Numbered from the stretch's first letter, positions 7,683 through 16,164 are shown. The stretch is 47,874 nt of DNA from UBA2705 sp963977125 (GCA_963977125.1 CAXBNJ010000010.1:1-47874); one strand, 5' to 3'. The notes: generated by a model not told the origin, from the sequence alone. Program-made: numbers and translations.

Positions 7683-9453
7683 GGTTATGTTCCCCTTGCG
7701 TTGTCGTGTTGGTGCCGTGGTTCATTTTGGAGTGATCCATGGCTTTCATATCAGGCATGTCTTTTTTCATTGTGTTGTGCCCCATCTTTGAATGATCACT
7801 CATCGGCTTGGACGCAGAGCTCGGCTTATAAGGCGCGGCTTTCGCGTAGTCAGGAATATCAGAGGGGTCAAGTTTGGCGACAACGGCCTTGGTCATCATG
7901 CCAGCGGCCATATGATATAAAAGATGGCAATGAAAGGCCCACTCGCCCGCTTCATCCGCCGTTAAAAGCACTGAATAGGATTGCCCCGGCGGCACAATAA
8001 CCGTGTGCTTATTGGGCAATTTGAACATGGGCTGACCGTTTTCAAGCTGGGTAAACATGCCATGCAAATGCATGGGATGCGCCATCATTGTATCATTGAC
8101 GAATTTAAGACGAACGCGCTCGCCATAATTTAATTTCATCGGCCCTGCATCCGCATATTTTTTACCGTTCATTGTCCAAATATAACGCTCCATATTGCCG
8201 CCGAGCCGGACAAGGATTTCTCGCTCTGGTTGGCGTAGATCTTCTTGCGTATTCAGATAGCGAAGGTCAGAATAATTAAGCTGTTTATTCCCTTGTGGCG
8301 TTCCGGCTTTTGCCCAGCCGCTCTCCATTTCAACTCTCATCTCAGCCATTTCTTCAGGGGTCATTTTGCTATGATCCATATTACCCATATCATGCCCCAT
8401 CTGCATATCCATACCCATATCAGCCATTGTCAGAAGAGCGCGCAAACGGTGCTCTGGAACGGCGGTTTTCATGCCCGCGCGCGGGGCGAGCGTACCTATC
8501 GCAAACCCGCTACGATCAATCGATTCTGCGGCAATTGTATAGGCCTTGTTTTCTTTGGGGGTCACGATGACATCATAGGTCTCGGCAACACCAAAGCGAA
8601 ACTCATCAACCGTGACAGGCTCAACATCTTGACCATCCGCGGCCACCACCTGCATTTTCAAGCCCGGTATTCGCACATCATAAAATGACATGGCCGAAGC
8701 ATTAATAAAGCGTAGACGCACGCGCTCTCCTGCTTTGAAAAGACCTGTCCAATTTTGATCTGGCGTTTGGCCATTAATTAAGAAGGTATAACCGCTAACA
8801 TCCGATAAATCGGTTGGCATCATCCGCATTTTGCTCCACATTGTGGCGGTTTTCCAAGCTTTGCTGAAGCCTTTTTCTTTAGCGTCAGTGAAAAAATCAC
8901 CAATCGTGCGGCGGGCATAGGCATAGTAATCTGATGACATTTTAAGGTTGGCCAGAATGCCACTCGATTCTTCATCAGTGTAATCAGATAGCAACACCAC
9001 ATAATCACGGTCGGCATTTACAGTGTCTTGTTTGGGCGTAATCACGATAGAGCCATAATGCCCATCCTGTTCTTGCCCCATACTGTGTGAGTGATACCAG
9101 TAGGTGCCGCTTTGACGGGTTTTAAAATGATAAGTAAATGTTTCTTCTGGTTTAATGCCGGGAAAACCGTTAAAGCCGGGAACGCCATCCATTTCACCGG
9201 GCAATAAAAGGCCATGCCAGTGTACGGACGTATCCTCGTCCATTTTATTCGTGACATGGATGGTGACGTCTTCACCTTCTTTGAAACGCAAAGTCGGGCC
9301 AGGGATGCCGCCGTTAATCGTAATTTTTTCGACGGTTTTGCCCGTGATATTTACAGCTTCGCGGGCAATGGTTAGCCTGTATTCATCTGCATAGGCTTGC
9401 ACTGATGTAAACAGGAGCAAAGCCCCGCATAGAGTAAGAATGGTATATTTCAT
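7672..9453 (-). CDS. copA: Periplasmic multicopper oxidase CopA/PcoA
   Basis: 593 residues with a signal peptide (about 22 residues, ending VQAYA). All copper-site motifs are present: HWHG at 78-81, WYHSH at 119-123, HPMHLHG in the third cupredoxin domain, and HCHLLYHMAAGM at about 508-519. A Met-rich segment between domains (MADMGMDMQMGHDMGNMDHSKM, split by other residues) and a Met/His-rich C-terminal tail are typical of PcoA/CopA, which oxidise Cu(I) to less toxic Cu(II) and hold copper in the periplasm. The signal is not a clear twin-arginine one, unlike many CopA proteins. A purine-rich AAGGAT lies before the ATG. It is followed by copB with overlap. Confidence 0.95.
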   Translation of the reverse strand: MKYTILTLCGALLLFTSVQAYADEYRLTIAREAVNITGKTVEKITINGGIPGPTLRFKEGEDVTIHVTNKMDEDTSVHWHGLLLPGEMDGVPGFNGFPGIKPEETFTYHFKTRQSGTYWYHSHSMGQEQDGHYGSIVITPKQDTVNADRDYVVLLSDYTDEESSGILANLKMSSDYYAYARRTIGDFFTDAKEKGFSKAWKTATMWSKMRMMPTDLSDVSGYTFLINGQTPDQNWTGLFKAGERVRLRFINASAMSFYDVRIPGLKMQVVAADGQDVEPVTVDEFRFGVAETYDVIVTPKENKAYTIAAESIDRSGFAIGTLAPRAGMKTAVPEHRLRALLTMADMGMDMQMGHDMGNMDHSKMTPEEMAEMRVEMESGWAKAGTPQGNKQLNYSDLRYLNTQEDLRQPEREILVRLGGNMERYIWTMNGKKYADAGPMKLNYGERVRLKFVNDTMMAHPMHLHGMFTQLENGQPMFKLPNKHTVIVPPGQSYSVLLTADEAGEWAFHCHLLYHMAAGMMTKAVVAKLDPSDIPDYAKAAPYKPSSASKPMSDHSKMGHNTMKKDMPDMKAMDHSKMNHGTNTTTQGEHNHAH

Positions 9454-9487
9454 TGGTAAGAATCCTTAATAGTAAAATTTCTGCACA

Positions 9488-9526
9488 GCTTTAAATGGCG
9501 AACGAATAAACCGCGCCATTTAAAGC
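9488..9526. repeat. Perfect 13-bp inverted repeat upstream of copA oxidase
   Basis: GCTTTAAATGGCG at 9488-9500 and its complement at 9514-9526, with a 13-base loop. It sits between the DUF3141 gene and copA and lacks a T-run, so it may be an operator or an mRNA processing hairpin rather than an intrinsic terminator. Just before it on the minus strand, a 13-codon frame (MDQFTGDIADAAL, ATG at about 9561) with an AAGGA upstream could be a leader or a gene stump. Confidence 0.5.
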
Positions 9527-9592
9527 GCAGCATCGGCAATATCACCTGTAAACTGATCCATAGCTTTTTCCTTATTTATATTATTTTTATGC

Positions 9593-11353
9593 CTATCCGT
9601 AAATCGCCTTGTACATCGCCGTTTGCCATGTCTTTTTGGCATCCGACATCGCTTCGATAACGCTTTCTACTTGCGTAGCGGCTTGCCGTTCTGCCTCTTT
9701 AAACGGATTATCTTCTGCTAGCTTTTTACGGTGATCTTTGACGGTTTGAGCAGCAAGGGGTAGTGCCAACATGGCCGGGTTGATCGTTTCAGAAAAAATT
9801 TTGCGGCTGGTGCGCATAGGGTGCATTGTCTTCAAAATATCAGCAGTGAGCGGATTGGCGAAAGCCTGCACAAACGGACGCATAAACTGTTTATAAACCT
9901 CATCGTTTTTTTCTGAAACGCGGCGCACAGCTTCGAAAGAATCCTGCGGCGCGCTTTCGCATATATCCTCGACCTGCCGTTCTTCAAAGCGCACCTCATA
10001 TTGATCGCGGCTGCAATCAGGATCGCCAGTCGGGTTGTCGATAATCATCTGATAAAGCCCCGGCTTGAGGGCTTCAATTTCCAGCGTATTTTCAAGGATG
10101 GCGCGGTGTTCGAATTTTGCAACTTTGGCCGAAACAAAAATGCCCAGATGCCCTACATGCGGATTAATCAAATAAACAATGCGCTGCTTGGCTTTCTTAA
10201 GGGCCTGAGTATCCGAATAAACGGCCCGTATCCAGTGTAGTGCTTGTCTTGGCGGCGTAATTTCATCGCCTTGCGAGGCGAAAATCACTAGCGGGTTTTT
10301 GATTTGTTTGAGATCGATGACGCAATGATCGTCCAGTATCATTTCTCCGCGCTCTATCTTGTTGCCGATGAACAGATCTTCTACTGTGGCGGTGATTTCT
10401 TCTTCGCTGAACGAATAAAATCCGTTCCACCAGCGCTCGAATGATAAAAACCGTTCGCTCTCTTTATCGATATTGGAAAATAAATTGTAATATTTATCCC
10501 AGATCGCCTTGGAAGGATTAAGCTGTTCAAAATTACGCACCAGCCATGCACCATCTAAAGTGCCGTTGCTCATATCGCTCATGAGCCGCGTCAGCCAGAC
10601 ACCACCCGATAGACCGCCGCGCACCTGCATCGGGTTGCTTTCTTCTCCGCTCGCCCAGTAAGATAAAGGCGAGCCGTTCATCACGGCGGGGCCGACCATG
10701 CCCGAACAATCGGCAGAAAGTAAGGCCAGCATCCATCCAGCCTGACAATTGCCGTACAAAACGGGCGGCTTACCATCGTGCCAGCTAGAAACATCTTCAA
10801 CAAAATGACGTAGAGCCGCCAGCACATCGCCCATCGTCTGATTAGGCACAGGGTCAGGATAGAAGACTACAAAATAAACTGGGTGGCCTTCATGCAAGGC
10901 AATGCCAACTTCCGAGTCCCGTTTAAAGCCGCCAATGCCTGGGCCATGCCCGGCGCGGGGGTCAATAATAATGACCGGTGCCTTGTCGGGATCGAGGCAT
11001 TCCTCAAGGCAGTCATCGCCTATTTCTGTGATTTTCAAAAGGGCGTAATTGGCAGGCCTTTTAAATGCCCGTGCGTCCAAAGCCATTTCATATTTAAAAT
11101 CCAAAAGCGGCGGCATACCGGCTTTTTCGTGTTCGATCATATTATCGGCACGTTGACGCAGCGTATCGAGGAATAATACGGAGCGCTGCCACACATCAAC
11201 CTGGTATGCGGCTAAGTTTTTCCATGCGCCAAATGGTGAAAGTTCCTGATTATCCCTCTTATCTGCTTCCTTATTATTAAAAGAAACAGATGATCTATTA
11301 TCTTGCTTGATGTTAATTTTTGCTTGTTTCTTATTCTTATCGGCCTGTGCCAT
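9593..11353 (-). CDS. DUF3141 alpha/beta-hydrolase (PHA-synthase-like)
   Basis: 586 residues, cytoplasmic. The polar N-terminal tail (1-40) precedes a helical region (SPFGAWKNLAAYQVDVWQRSVLFLDTLRQRADNM), then an alpha/beta-hydrolase core with VIIIDPRAGHGPGIGGFK, YFVVFYPDPVPNQTM, a nucleophile elbow GNCQAGW in which Cys replaces the usual Ser of lipases as in polyhydroxyalkanoate synthases, and a late PHVGHLGIFVS stretch providing the catalytic His. This matches the DUF3141 family, related to PHA synthases but of unknown substrate. An intact GGAG lies before the ATG. It is oddly placed between a TRASH-like copper protein and copA; whether it helps metal tolerance is unknown. The 3' neighbour copA is 139 bases away. 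Confidence 0.8.
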   Translation of the reverse strand: MAQADKNKKQAKINIKQDNRSSVSFNNKEADKRDNQELSPFGAWKNLAAYQVDVWQRSVLFLDTLRQRADNMIEHEKAGMPPLLDFKYEMALDARAFKRPANYALLKITEIGDDCLEECLDPDKAPVIIIDPRAGHGPGIGGFKRDSEVGIALHEGHPVYFVVFYPDPVPNQTMGDVLAALRHFVEDVSSWHDGKPPVLYGNCQAGWMLALLSADCSGMVGPAVMNGSPLSYWASGEESNPMQVRGGLSGGVWLTRLMSDMSNGTLDGAWLVRNFEQLNPSKAIWDKYYNLFSNIDKESERFLSFERWWNGFYSFSEEEITATVEDLFIGNKIERGEMILDDHCVIDLKQIKNPLVIFASQGDEITPPRQALHWIRAVYSDTQALKKAKQRIVYLINPHVGHLGIFVSAKVAKFEHRAILENTLEIEALKPGLYQMIIDNPTGDPDCSRDQYEVRFEERQVEDICESAPQDSFEAVRRVSEKNDEVYKQFMRPFVQAFANPLTADILKTMHPMRTSRKIFSETINPAMLALPLAAQTVKDHRKKLAEDNPFKEAERQAATQVESVIEAMSDAKKTWQTAMYKAIYG

Positions 11354-11422
11354 GGCGCATCTCCTTTGTCAGGTTGATTGTGGAAGTTTTACGCGAAATG
11401 CCTTGCTGTCTTTGTTAGTTAT

Positions 11423-11818
11423 TCATGGGTGGACACCTTCTTCCCTCATCATGCTCTTCATACCCCCTACAGAACTGCTCGCGTAGCTGTGAAGGTTTTC
11501 TTCGCTTTCAAAGTAATAAACCGTTCTGTCCGGCCCTGTTCCCATTACCGCTTCGGCCTTATCCACATGGTTACCACTTACCGGATCAATAGCCGTACGA
11601 ATGGCTGACGATTTTTCCAGTTTGGCTTTACACATCGGGCAGCAGCCATAATAGGTTTTACCTTCGACTTCAACGGCAATTTGCGGCGTGCCATGACTCT
11701 GATTATTCACCATACAGACGAATTGTGCCTTGACCGGTTTTAGCCAGCCTTCATGGTCTTGCGCCATAGCTGGGACGGCGATAACGGCGAGTATCAGGGT
11801 TAGTATAATTTTTCTCAT
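11423..11818 (-). CDS. Secreted TRASH-like metal-binding protein
   Basis: 131 residues with a signal peptide (MRKIILTLILAVIAVPAMA). The mature part contains Cys35 (QFVCMVNNQ) and a CCPMC motif at 59-63 (YYGCCPMCKAKL), followed by AIDPVSGNHVDKAEAVM and a YYFESEENLHSY end. This layout matches the YHS/TRASH group of metal-binding domains. Likely a periplasmic copper-binding or delivery protein. A strong AAGGAG is 7 bases from the ATG. It lies 114 bases after the Cu+ ATPase gene, with a hairpin in between, and may be translated from the same or a processed transcript. Confidence 0.75.
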   Translation of the reverse strand: MRKIILTLILAVIAVPAMAQDHEGWLKPVKAQFVCMVNNQSHGTPQIAVEVEGKTYYGCCPMCKAKLEKSSAIRTAIDPVSGNHVDKAEAVMGTGPDRTVYYFESEENLHSYASSSVGGMKSMMREEGVHP

Positions 11819-11855
11819 TGTCGTTCTCCTTAAGTTTTGATGATCGCGGGTTGAG

Positions 11856-11903
11856 TATACGCGAAGACCCAGCTTCTAATGCCCATGGGAAGCTCTGCGT
11901 ATA
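11856..11903. repeat. Nested inverted repeats between Cu+ ATPase and TRASH-like gene
   Basis: Outer arms TATACGC (11856-11862) and GCGTATA (11897-11903) enclose inner arms AGCTTC and GAAGCT around CCCATGGG. In RNA it would form a branched or interrupted hairpin. There is no T-run; an mRNA processing or stability element, or a protein-binding site, fits better than a terminator. Confidence 0.35.
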
Positions 11904-11932
11904 ACCTCCATTTTCTTCTTCAGCTTCGCTCC

Positions 11933-14185
11933 TTAAATCTTCACACGCCGCAAGCGCAGTGCGTTCATAACAACCGAAAATGATGAGGCGCTCATAGCAA
12001 AAGCCGCGAACATCGGGCTGATTAATATGCCGAAGGCTGGAAATAAAACTCCAGCAGCCACAGGCACACCCGCAGCATTGTAAACCAGCGCAAAGAACAA
12101 GTTCTGGCGAATATTGCGCATGGTCGCACGCACGAGACGACGAGCGCGAACAATACCATCCAGATTACCTTTGATCAGGGTAAAGCCTGCGCTTTCAATC
12201 GCCACATCGGCGCCTGTGCCCATTGCAATGCCGACATCAGCCTGCGCTAATGCAGGCGCATCATTCACTCCGTCACCGGCCATAGCCACTTTAAAGCCCT
12301 GATCCTGAAGCTCCTTGATAATCCGCGCTTTATCCTCAGGCAGGACATCGGCACGAATTTCATCAATGCCCAGACGCGCCGCTACGGCCTTTGCCGTGCG
12401 TTCATTATCGCCAGTCGCCATGATAATCCGGAAACCCAGTTTGTGCAGTTCTTTTAAGGCGGCTGGCGTCGTTTCCTTAACTGGATCAGCGACGCTGACC
12501 AGTCCGGCAATAGCGCCGTCAAGCACGACAAACATCACGGTTTCACCTTCATCCCGCCGTGCATTGGCCGTTTCAATCAGTGGACCGCTATCCAGTCCCA
12601 TATCAGAAATCAGCGCAGCATTGCCGAGCGCCACAGCATGGCCATCGACTACACCTTTAACTCCCTTGCCTGTTACAGCTTCAAAATCCTGTGTATTGAC
12701 CATTTCCACACCGCGTTCCTCAGCGCCGCGGACAATAGCCTCAGCGAGTGGATGCTCAGAGCCACGTTCAAGCGAAGCGGCAAGCCTCAATACCTCAGTC
12801 TCGTCATGACCATCCTCAGGCAGCACTGCTATCAGTTTAGGTTTACCCTCGGTCAACGTACCGGTTTTATCAACAATCAGAACATTTACTTTTTCGAAAC
12901 GCTCCAACGCTTCAGCATTTTTGATCAGAACGCCAGCCTGTGCACCACGTCCCGTCGCCGTCATGATCGACATAGGCGTTGCAAGACCAAGCGCACAAGG
13001 GCAAGCAATAATCAATACTGCCACTGCCGCGACAAGACCGTATGACAGTGCTGGGGCAGGCCCCCAGACAGCCCAGCCAATAAAGGCCAGAATGGCGACA
13101 AGGATGACCACGGGCACAAAATATCCTGCGACCATATCAGCATATTTCTGAATCGGTGCCCGCGATCTTTGTGCGTTGGCCACCATCTCGACAATCTGTG
13201 AAAGCGTCGTATCAGCCCTTACACGCGTCGCCTCTATGATCAAGCTGCCCGTGCCATTAATTGTCGCCCCGGTTACAGGGTCTCCTGCAACCTTTTCAAC
13301 GGGTACTGGCTCACCGGATATCATCGATTCATCAACTGAAGAGCGCCCTTCAAGCACTTTGCCATCCACCGGCACTTTATCGCCCGGACGGACGCGCAAC
13401 TTATCTCCGACCTGAACATCCTCAAGCGGGATTTCGTCTTCCGTGCCGTCTTCGCGGATAATGCGGGCAGTCTTCGCCGCCATATCGAGCAGTGCCTTAA
13501 TGGCTGATCCCGTGCGCTCTCGGGCACGCAACTCCATAATCTGACCTAGCAATACAAGCGTTACAATGACGGCCGCCGCTTCAAAATAAACCCCGACATG
13601 GCCATCAGCATCACGGAAGCCATCAGGGAAAATATCCGGCATCAACACCGCAACGATACTAAAGATATAAGCCGCGCCCGTACCGATAGCGATCAAACTA
13701 AACATATTCAAATTCATACTGCGAAAAGACTGAACGCCGCGCACAAAAAACGGCCAGCCCGACCAAAGAATAACGGGCGTTCCTAAAGCAAATTCAATCC
13801 AAAGCGTCGTAGACTCGCCGAAAAACGCCCTAATTGCCGTGAACCCAACAAATGGCGACATGGACAAGATAAGAAGTGGTATTGTCAATATCGCTGCAAC
13901 CCAAAAGCGGCGGGTAAAATCCACTAGCTCCGGATTAGGCCCATCATCCTCGCCCATTGATGCTGTCTCGGCTTCAAGGCCCATACCACAGATGGGACAT
14001 GACCCTGGCCCCGGATTGCGCACTTCTGGATGCATGGGACAGATATAGACTGTGCCACTAAATCCTTCCGGCACTTTATCGTATTTGCCGCCTATTACAG
14101 CTTCTCCACTTGGTTTGTGATCGCCGTGATGTGAACAACCCGAATGATCTACAGCCTTTGCTGCACCGTGGTTATGTGAGGTCAT
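11933..14185 (-). CDS. copA: Cu+-exporting P1B-type ATPase
   Basis: 750 residues. The N-terminus is His-rich and carries a heavy-metal-binding YHS-like domain (VYICPMHPEV...GSCPICGM, 47-68) instead of the usual CxxC HMA domains. Key sites: CPC at 395-397 in a membrane helix, phosphorylation motif DKTGT at 439-443, SGEPVPV in the actuator domain, GDGVNDAPAL in the hinge. Late helices contain YNAAGVP and MSASSFSVV, the class 1B-1 Cu+/Ag+ signature. It pumps Cu(I) from cytoplasm to periplasm, where the CopA oxidase and CusCBA take over. GGAGAA precedes the ATG. It is preceded by a Cys-rich mini-protein and two small membrane proteins in one apparent operon. Confidence 0.95.
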   Translation of the reverse strand: MTSHNHGAAKAVDHSGCSHHGDHKPSGEAVIGGKYDKVPEGFSGTVYICPMHPEVRNPGPGSCPICGMGLEAETASMGEDDGPNPELVDFTRRFWVAAILTIPLLILSMSPFVGFTAIRAFFGESTTLWIEFALGTPVILWSGWPFFVRGVQSFRSMNLNMFSLIAIGTGAAYIFSIVAVLMPDIFPDGFRDADGHVGVYFEAAAVIVTLVLLGQIMELRARERTGSAIKALLDMAAKTARIIREDGTEDEIPLEDVQVGDKLRVRPGDKVPVDGKVLEGRSSVDESMISGEPVPVEKVAGDPVTGATINGTGSLIIEATRVRADTTLSQIVEMVANAQRSRAPIQKYADMVAGYFVPVVILVAILAFIGWAVWGPAPALSYGLVAAVAVLIIACPCALGLATPMSIMTATGRGAQAGVLIKNAEALERFEKVNVLIVDKTGTLTEGKPKLIAVLPEDGHDETEVLRLAASLERGSEHPLAEAIVRGAEERGVEMVNTQDFEAVTGKGVKGVVDGHAVALGNAALISDMGLDSGPLIETANARRDEGETVMFVVLDGAIAGLVSVADPVKETTPAALKELHKLGFRIIMATGDNERTAKAVAARLGIDEIRADVLPEDKARIIKELQDQGFKVAMAGDGVNDAPALAQADVGIAMGTGADVAIESAGFTLIKGNLDGIVRARRLVRATMRNIRQNLFFALVYNAAGVPVAAGVLFPAFGILISPMFAAFAMSASSFSVVMNALRLRRVKI

Positions 14186-14199
14186 GTCTTTTCTCCATC

Positions 14200-14385
14200 C
14201 TATTTATGGCCGCCGCCGCAACAGCCGCCATCTTGTGTTTTAGCTTTTTCTGTTGCGTCTGTTTCTGTCTTCTTATCTTTCTGGCCACCACAGCAACCGT
14301 CTTTTTCTGTTTCCGGTTTGCTTTTTTCATGGTCATGGTGTTTATCACCGCCGCAACAACTGTCCTGTTTATGATCGTGTGTCAT
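14200..14385 (-). CDS. Cys/His-rich 61-residue mini-protein (CCGG repeats)
   Basis: 61 residues with three CCGG blocks (SCCGGDKHHDHE, DGCCGGQKDKK, GGCCGGGHK) spaced by charged linkers. There is no signal peptide, so it is probably cytoplasmic. The sequence strongly suggests thiolate metal binding, like a bacterial metallothionein-like scavenger or a carrier that hands Cu(I) to the ATPase encoded 15 bases downstream. Its AAGGAT ribosome-binding site overlaps the stop of the ICMT-like gene, supporting co-expression. The family is unfamiliar to me beyond such clusters. Confidence 0.7.
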   Translation of the reverse strand: MTHDHKQDSCCGGDKHHDHEKSKPETEKDGCCGGQKDKKTETDATEKAKTQDGGCCGGGHK

Positions 14386-14390
14386 GATTT

Positions 14391-15044
14391 TTATCCTTTA
14401 TGGTTCGTTGAAGATGAAAACTTGGGAATAAACGCGGGGACATGGGCGGCATAATCATCCCATGCCTTGCCAAACCGCTCCTTGGAATCCTTTTCCTCTC
14501 TTTTTGCTAGCCTCACATACATATAGGTTAGAATAGGGAAAAGCACCAAAGTCGGGATCGTTGGCCATTGTAGCAAGAATCCAAACATAATCGATATAAA
14601 GCCGATATATTGTGGGTGCCGGACTTTTTCATATAGGCCCGTCACCGCCATCTTCCCTTCACGCTGCGCTTGGTAGAGCACATTCCATGCCGCTGATAGA
14701 ATCCAGAAACCGCCGCCGATGAATACAAAGCTCAACATATGGAACGGCCCCATATGCGGATTGCCTTCCCAGCCTAGCGTCATCTCCAGAAGGTGCCCAG
14801 AATCATGGGCCAGCCAGTTGATATCCGGATAGCTGGTTTGCAGCCAGCCAGAGAGCAAATAAATGGTCAGTGGGAAGCCATACATCTCGGTAAACAGCGC
14901 CACCAGAAAGGCTGAAAATGCGCCAAAGCTGCGCCAATCAGATTTGCTCTGCGGCTTAGCAAAACTAAATGCAAAAATAATAAAGATCGCCGAGTTTAAT
15001 ATTACCAGTGACCAAAGGCCATAAGAGTCCATGCCATGTTCCAT
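14391..15044 (-). CDS. ICMT/PEMT-like membrane methyltransferase
   Basis: 217 residues with about five membrane helices. The C-terminal half has the isoprenylcysteine carboxyl methyltransferase-like signature: GLYEKVRHPQYIGFISIMFGFLLQWPT, then an RLAKREEKDSKERFGKAWDDYAAHVPAFIP end, where SAM-binding and cofactor residues cluster. Such proteins are frequent in bacterial heavy-metal islands, but the substrate is not known. It lies 3 bases after the DUF2933 gene and 5 bases before the Cys-rich mini-protein, so it belongs to the ATPase operon. Confidence 0.8.
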   Translation of the reverse strand: MEHGMDSYGLWSLVILNSAIFIIFAFSFAKPQSKSDWRSFGAFSAFLVALFTEMYGFPLTIYLLSGWLQTSYPDINWLAHDSGHLLEMTLGWEGNPHMGPFHMLSFVFIGGGFWILSAAWNVLYQAQREGKMAVTGLYEKVRHPQYIGFISIMFGFLLQWPTIPTLVLFPILTYMYVRLAKREEKDSKERFGKAWDDYAAHVPAFIPKFSSSTNHKG

Positions 15045-15047
15045 TGT

Positions 15048-15290
15048 CTATTTCTTCTCTTCATCATCAGAATGATTGTGGCCGTGGCCGCCATGTCCCC
15101 CATGCATAAAGATATGCATCAACGGACAAGCCAGCAAAATGAGATAAATCCAGTTACTACCAATATGCGCAGCATGTTCTGTAATCAGGAAATAGCCGGC
15201 CACAGCAAAAAAGAAAATGCAGGCGATGCCGAAAGACGTTTTCCACCATGGCTGTTTGTTTTCCGGTCTATGATAATGTTCATGATCCAT
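15048..15290 (-). CDS. DUF2933 small membrane protein
   Basis: 80 residues: a His-rich N-terminus (MDHEHYHRPENKQPWWK), two hydrophobic helices (FGIACIFFFAVAGYFLITEHAAH and WIYLILLACPLMHIFMHGG), and a His/Gly-rich tail (HGGHGGHGHNHSDDEEKK). This matches the DUF2933 family, recurrent next to ICMT-like methyltransferases and copper ATPases. The two histidine-rich ends suggest metal binding at the membrane. GGAAAA precedes the ATG. First gene of the ICMT-mini-protein-ATPase run. Confidence 0.8.
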   Translation of the reverse strand: MDHEHYHRPENKQPWWKTSFGIACIFFFAVAGYFLITEHAAHIGSNWIYLILLACPLMHIFMHGGHGGHGHNHSDDEEKK

Positions 15291-15421
15291 AGTTTTTTCC
15301 TTTTCATTTAAAAATAAGCTTACGCGTTATTTTTAATCCGTTGCTATACCTGAGTATGTTGTTCTTTCGGTGGCTGCTTCTACGCTTTTACCAATGCAGG
15401 TTTAGATTTCAAACATTTCGC

Positions 15422-15829
15422 TTATTTTGGATATAAATAATCGAGAATAGGACATTCATTAAGCGGCATATCTCCGCCTGGACACGCCCCAGAGAGTTTT
15501 TCTAGGGCATCATGAATATTTTTTAGCTGTTTTATACTCTCTTTGGCCTCGGCCAACTTTTGATCTGTGCGCTCCAGTATATCCTTACATGTTGCTGTCT
15601 GAGAGGCCTCAAGGGTCAGGAGCGTTTTAATTTCCGCTAATTTGAACCCAAGATCTTTTGCTCTGCGAATAAACTTAACAAGGGTAATACTTTCCGGTCC
15701 ATAAAGCCGATATCCGGCCTCGGAACGACTATCCGGTTTGACAAGGCCCAGCTGCTCATAATAGCGGATCGTGTCTATGCGCACGCCACTTTCCTTTGCT
15801 AATAGTCCTATTGTTAAATCACTCATCAT
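15422..15829 (-). CDS. MerR-family heavy-metal regulator
   Basis: 135 residues. The N-terminal winged helix (TIGLLAKESGVRIDTIRYYEQLGLV, RSEAGYRLY) is followed by the dimer coiled coil and a metal loop with Cys116 and Cys126 (ACPGGDMPLNECPIL). Cys81 (TATCKDILE) stands where divalent-metal sensors such as ZntR have Cys and where Cu(I) sensor CueR has Ser. This predicts divalent ion sensing although the gene sits among copper genes. Two ATGs compete (15829 and 15826); the second has the better distance to AGGAT. A matching MerR-type operator stands upstream. Confidence 0.9.
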   Translation of the reverse strand: MMSDLTIGLLAKESGVRIDTIRYYEQLGLVKPDSRSEAGYRLYGPESITLVKFIRRAKDLGFKLAEIKTLLTLEASQTATCKDILERTDQKLAEAKESIKQLKNIHDALEKLSGACPGGDMPLNECPILDYLYPK

Positions 15830-15858
15830 TTTATCCTAGTTTTGACTAACTTAAGTTA

Positions 15859-15890
15859 ACCATACAGGTTGGAGTATCCCCCAAGGTCAA
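15859..15890 (-). promoter_or_regulatory. MerR-type promoter/operator
   Basis: On the minus strand: -35 TTGACC (15885-15890), a 20-base spacer, and -10 TATGGT (15859-15864). The spacer contains the dyad TTGGGGGATACTCCAA (15869-15884). Over-long spacing with a dyad between the hexamers is the hallmark of MerR-activated promoters. It drives merR itself and possibly the downstream DUF2933-ATPase genes. Confidence 0.75.
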
Positions 15891-15992
15891 GCACAAAATT
15901 ATAATCGGTCTCTATTTTATTTTTTCGTAAACTCTGATACAAACTTCGCGCTTAAGTTGCCTTTTCTTTGTGCAGAAAAGGGAGGATAATTA

Positions 15993-16130
15993 TTAATGAC
16001 TATGACCGCTACCGCCATGTCCTCCGCTGCTTTGCTGGCCGCCGGAGGGAACATAGCCTTTGTTTGAGCATGCCGTTACGGCTGTGCCCACAAAAGTGAG
16101 AAGAGCGATTGTAAATAATGCTTTTTTCAT
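15993..16130 (-). CDS. Small lipoprotein, Gly/His-rich tail
   Basis: 45 codons from ATG 16130 to TAA 15993. MKKALFTIALLTFVGTAVTAC is a lipoprotein signal with a lipobox ending VTAC, and the short mature part (SNKGYVPSGGQQ... ) ends in Gly/Ser/His residues (GHGGSGHSH). An AAGGAAAC stretch lies about 4 bases upstream. It lies 34 bases after the DUF2231 gene, so it is probably the last gene of the CusF operon. A membrane-anchored periplasmic metal-binding peptide is plausible. A short hairpin, CCTTTTCT/AGAAAAGG, lies downstream around 15960-15981. Confidence 0.6.
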   Translation of the reverse strand: MKKALFTIALLTFVGTAVTACSNKGYVPSGGQQSSGGHGGSGHSH

Positions 16131-16164
16131 TACAGTGTTTCCTTAATTGAGTATTGCTTAAAAA

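Noticed and set aside
12114..14048. Several plus-strand frames opposite the Cu+ ATPase
   Set aside because: All are low-complexity Ser/Thr/Pro or Arg-rich shadows of the ATPase.
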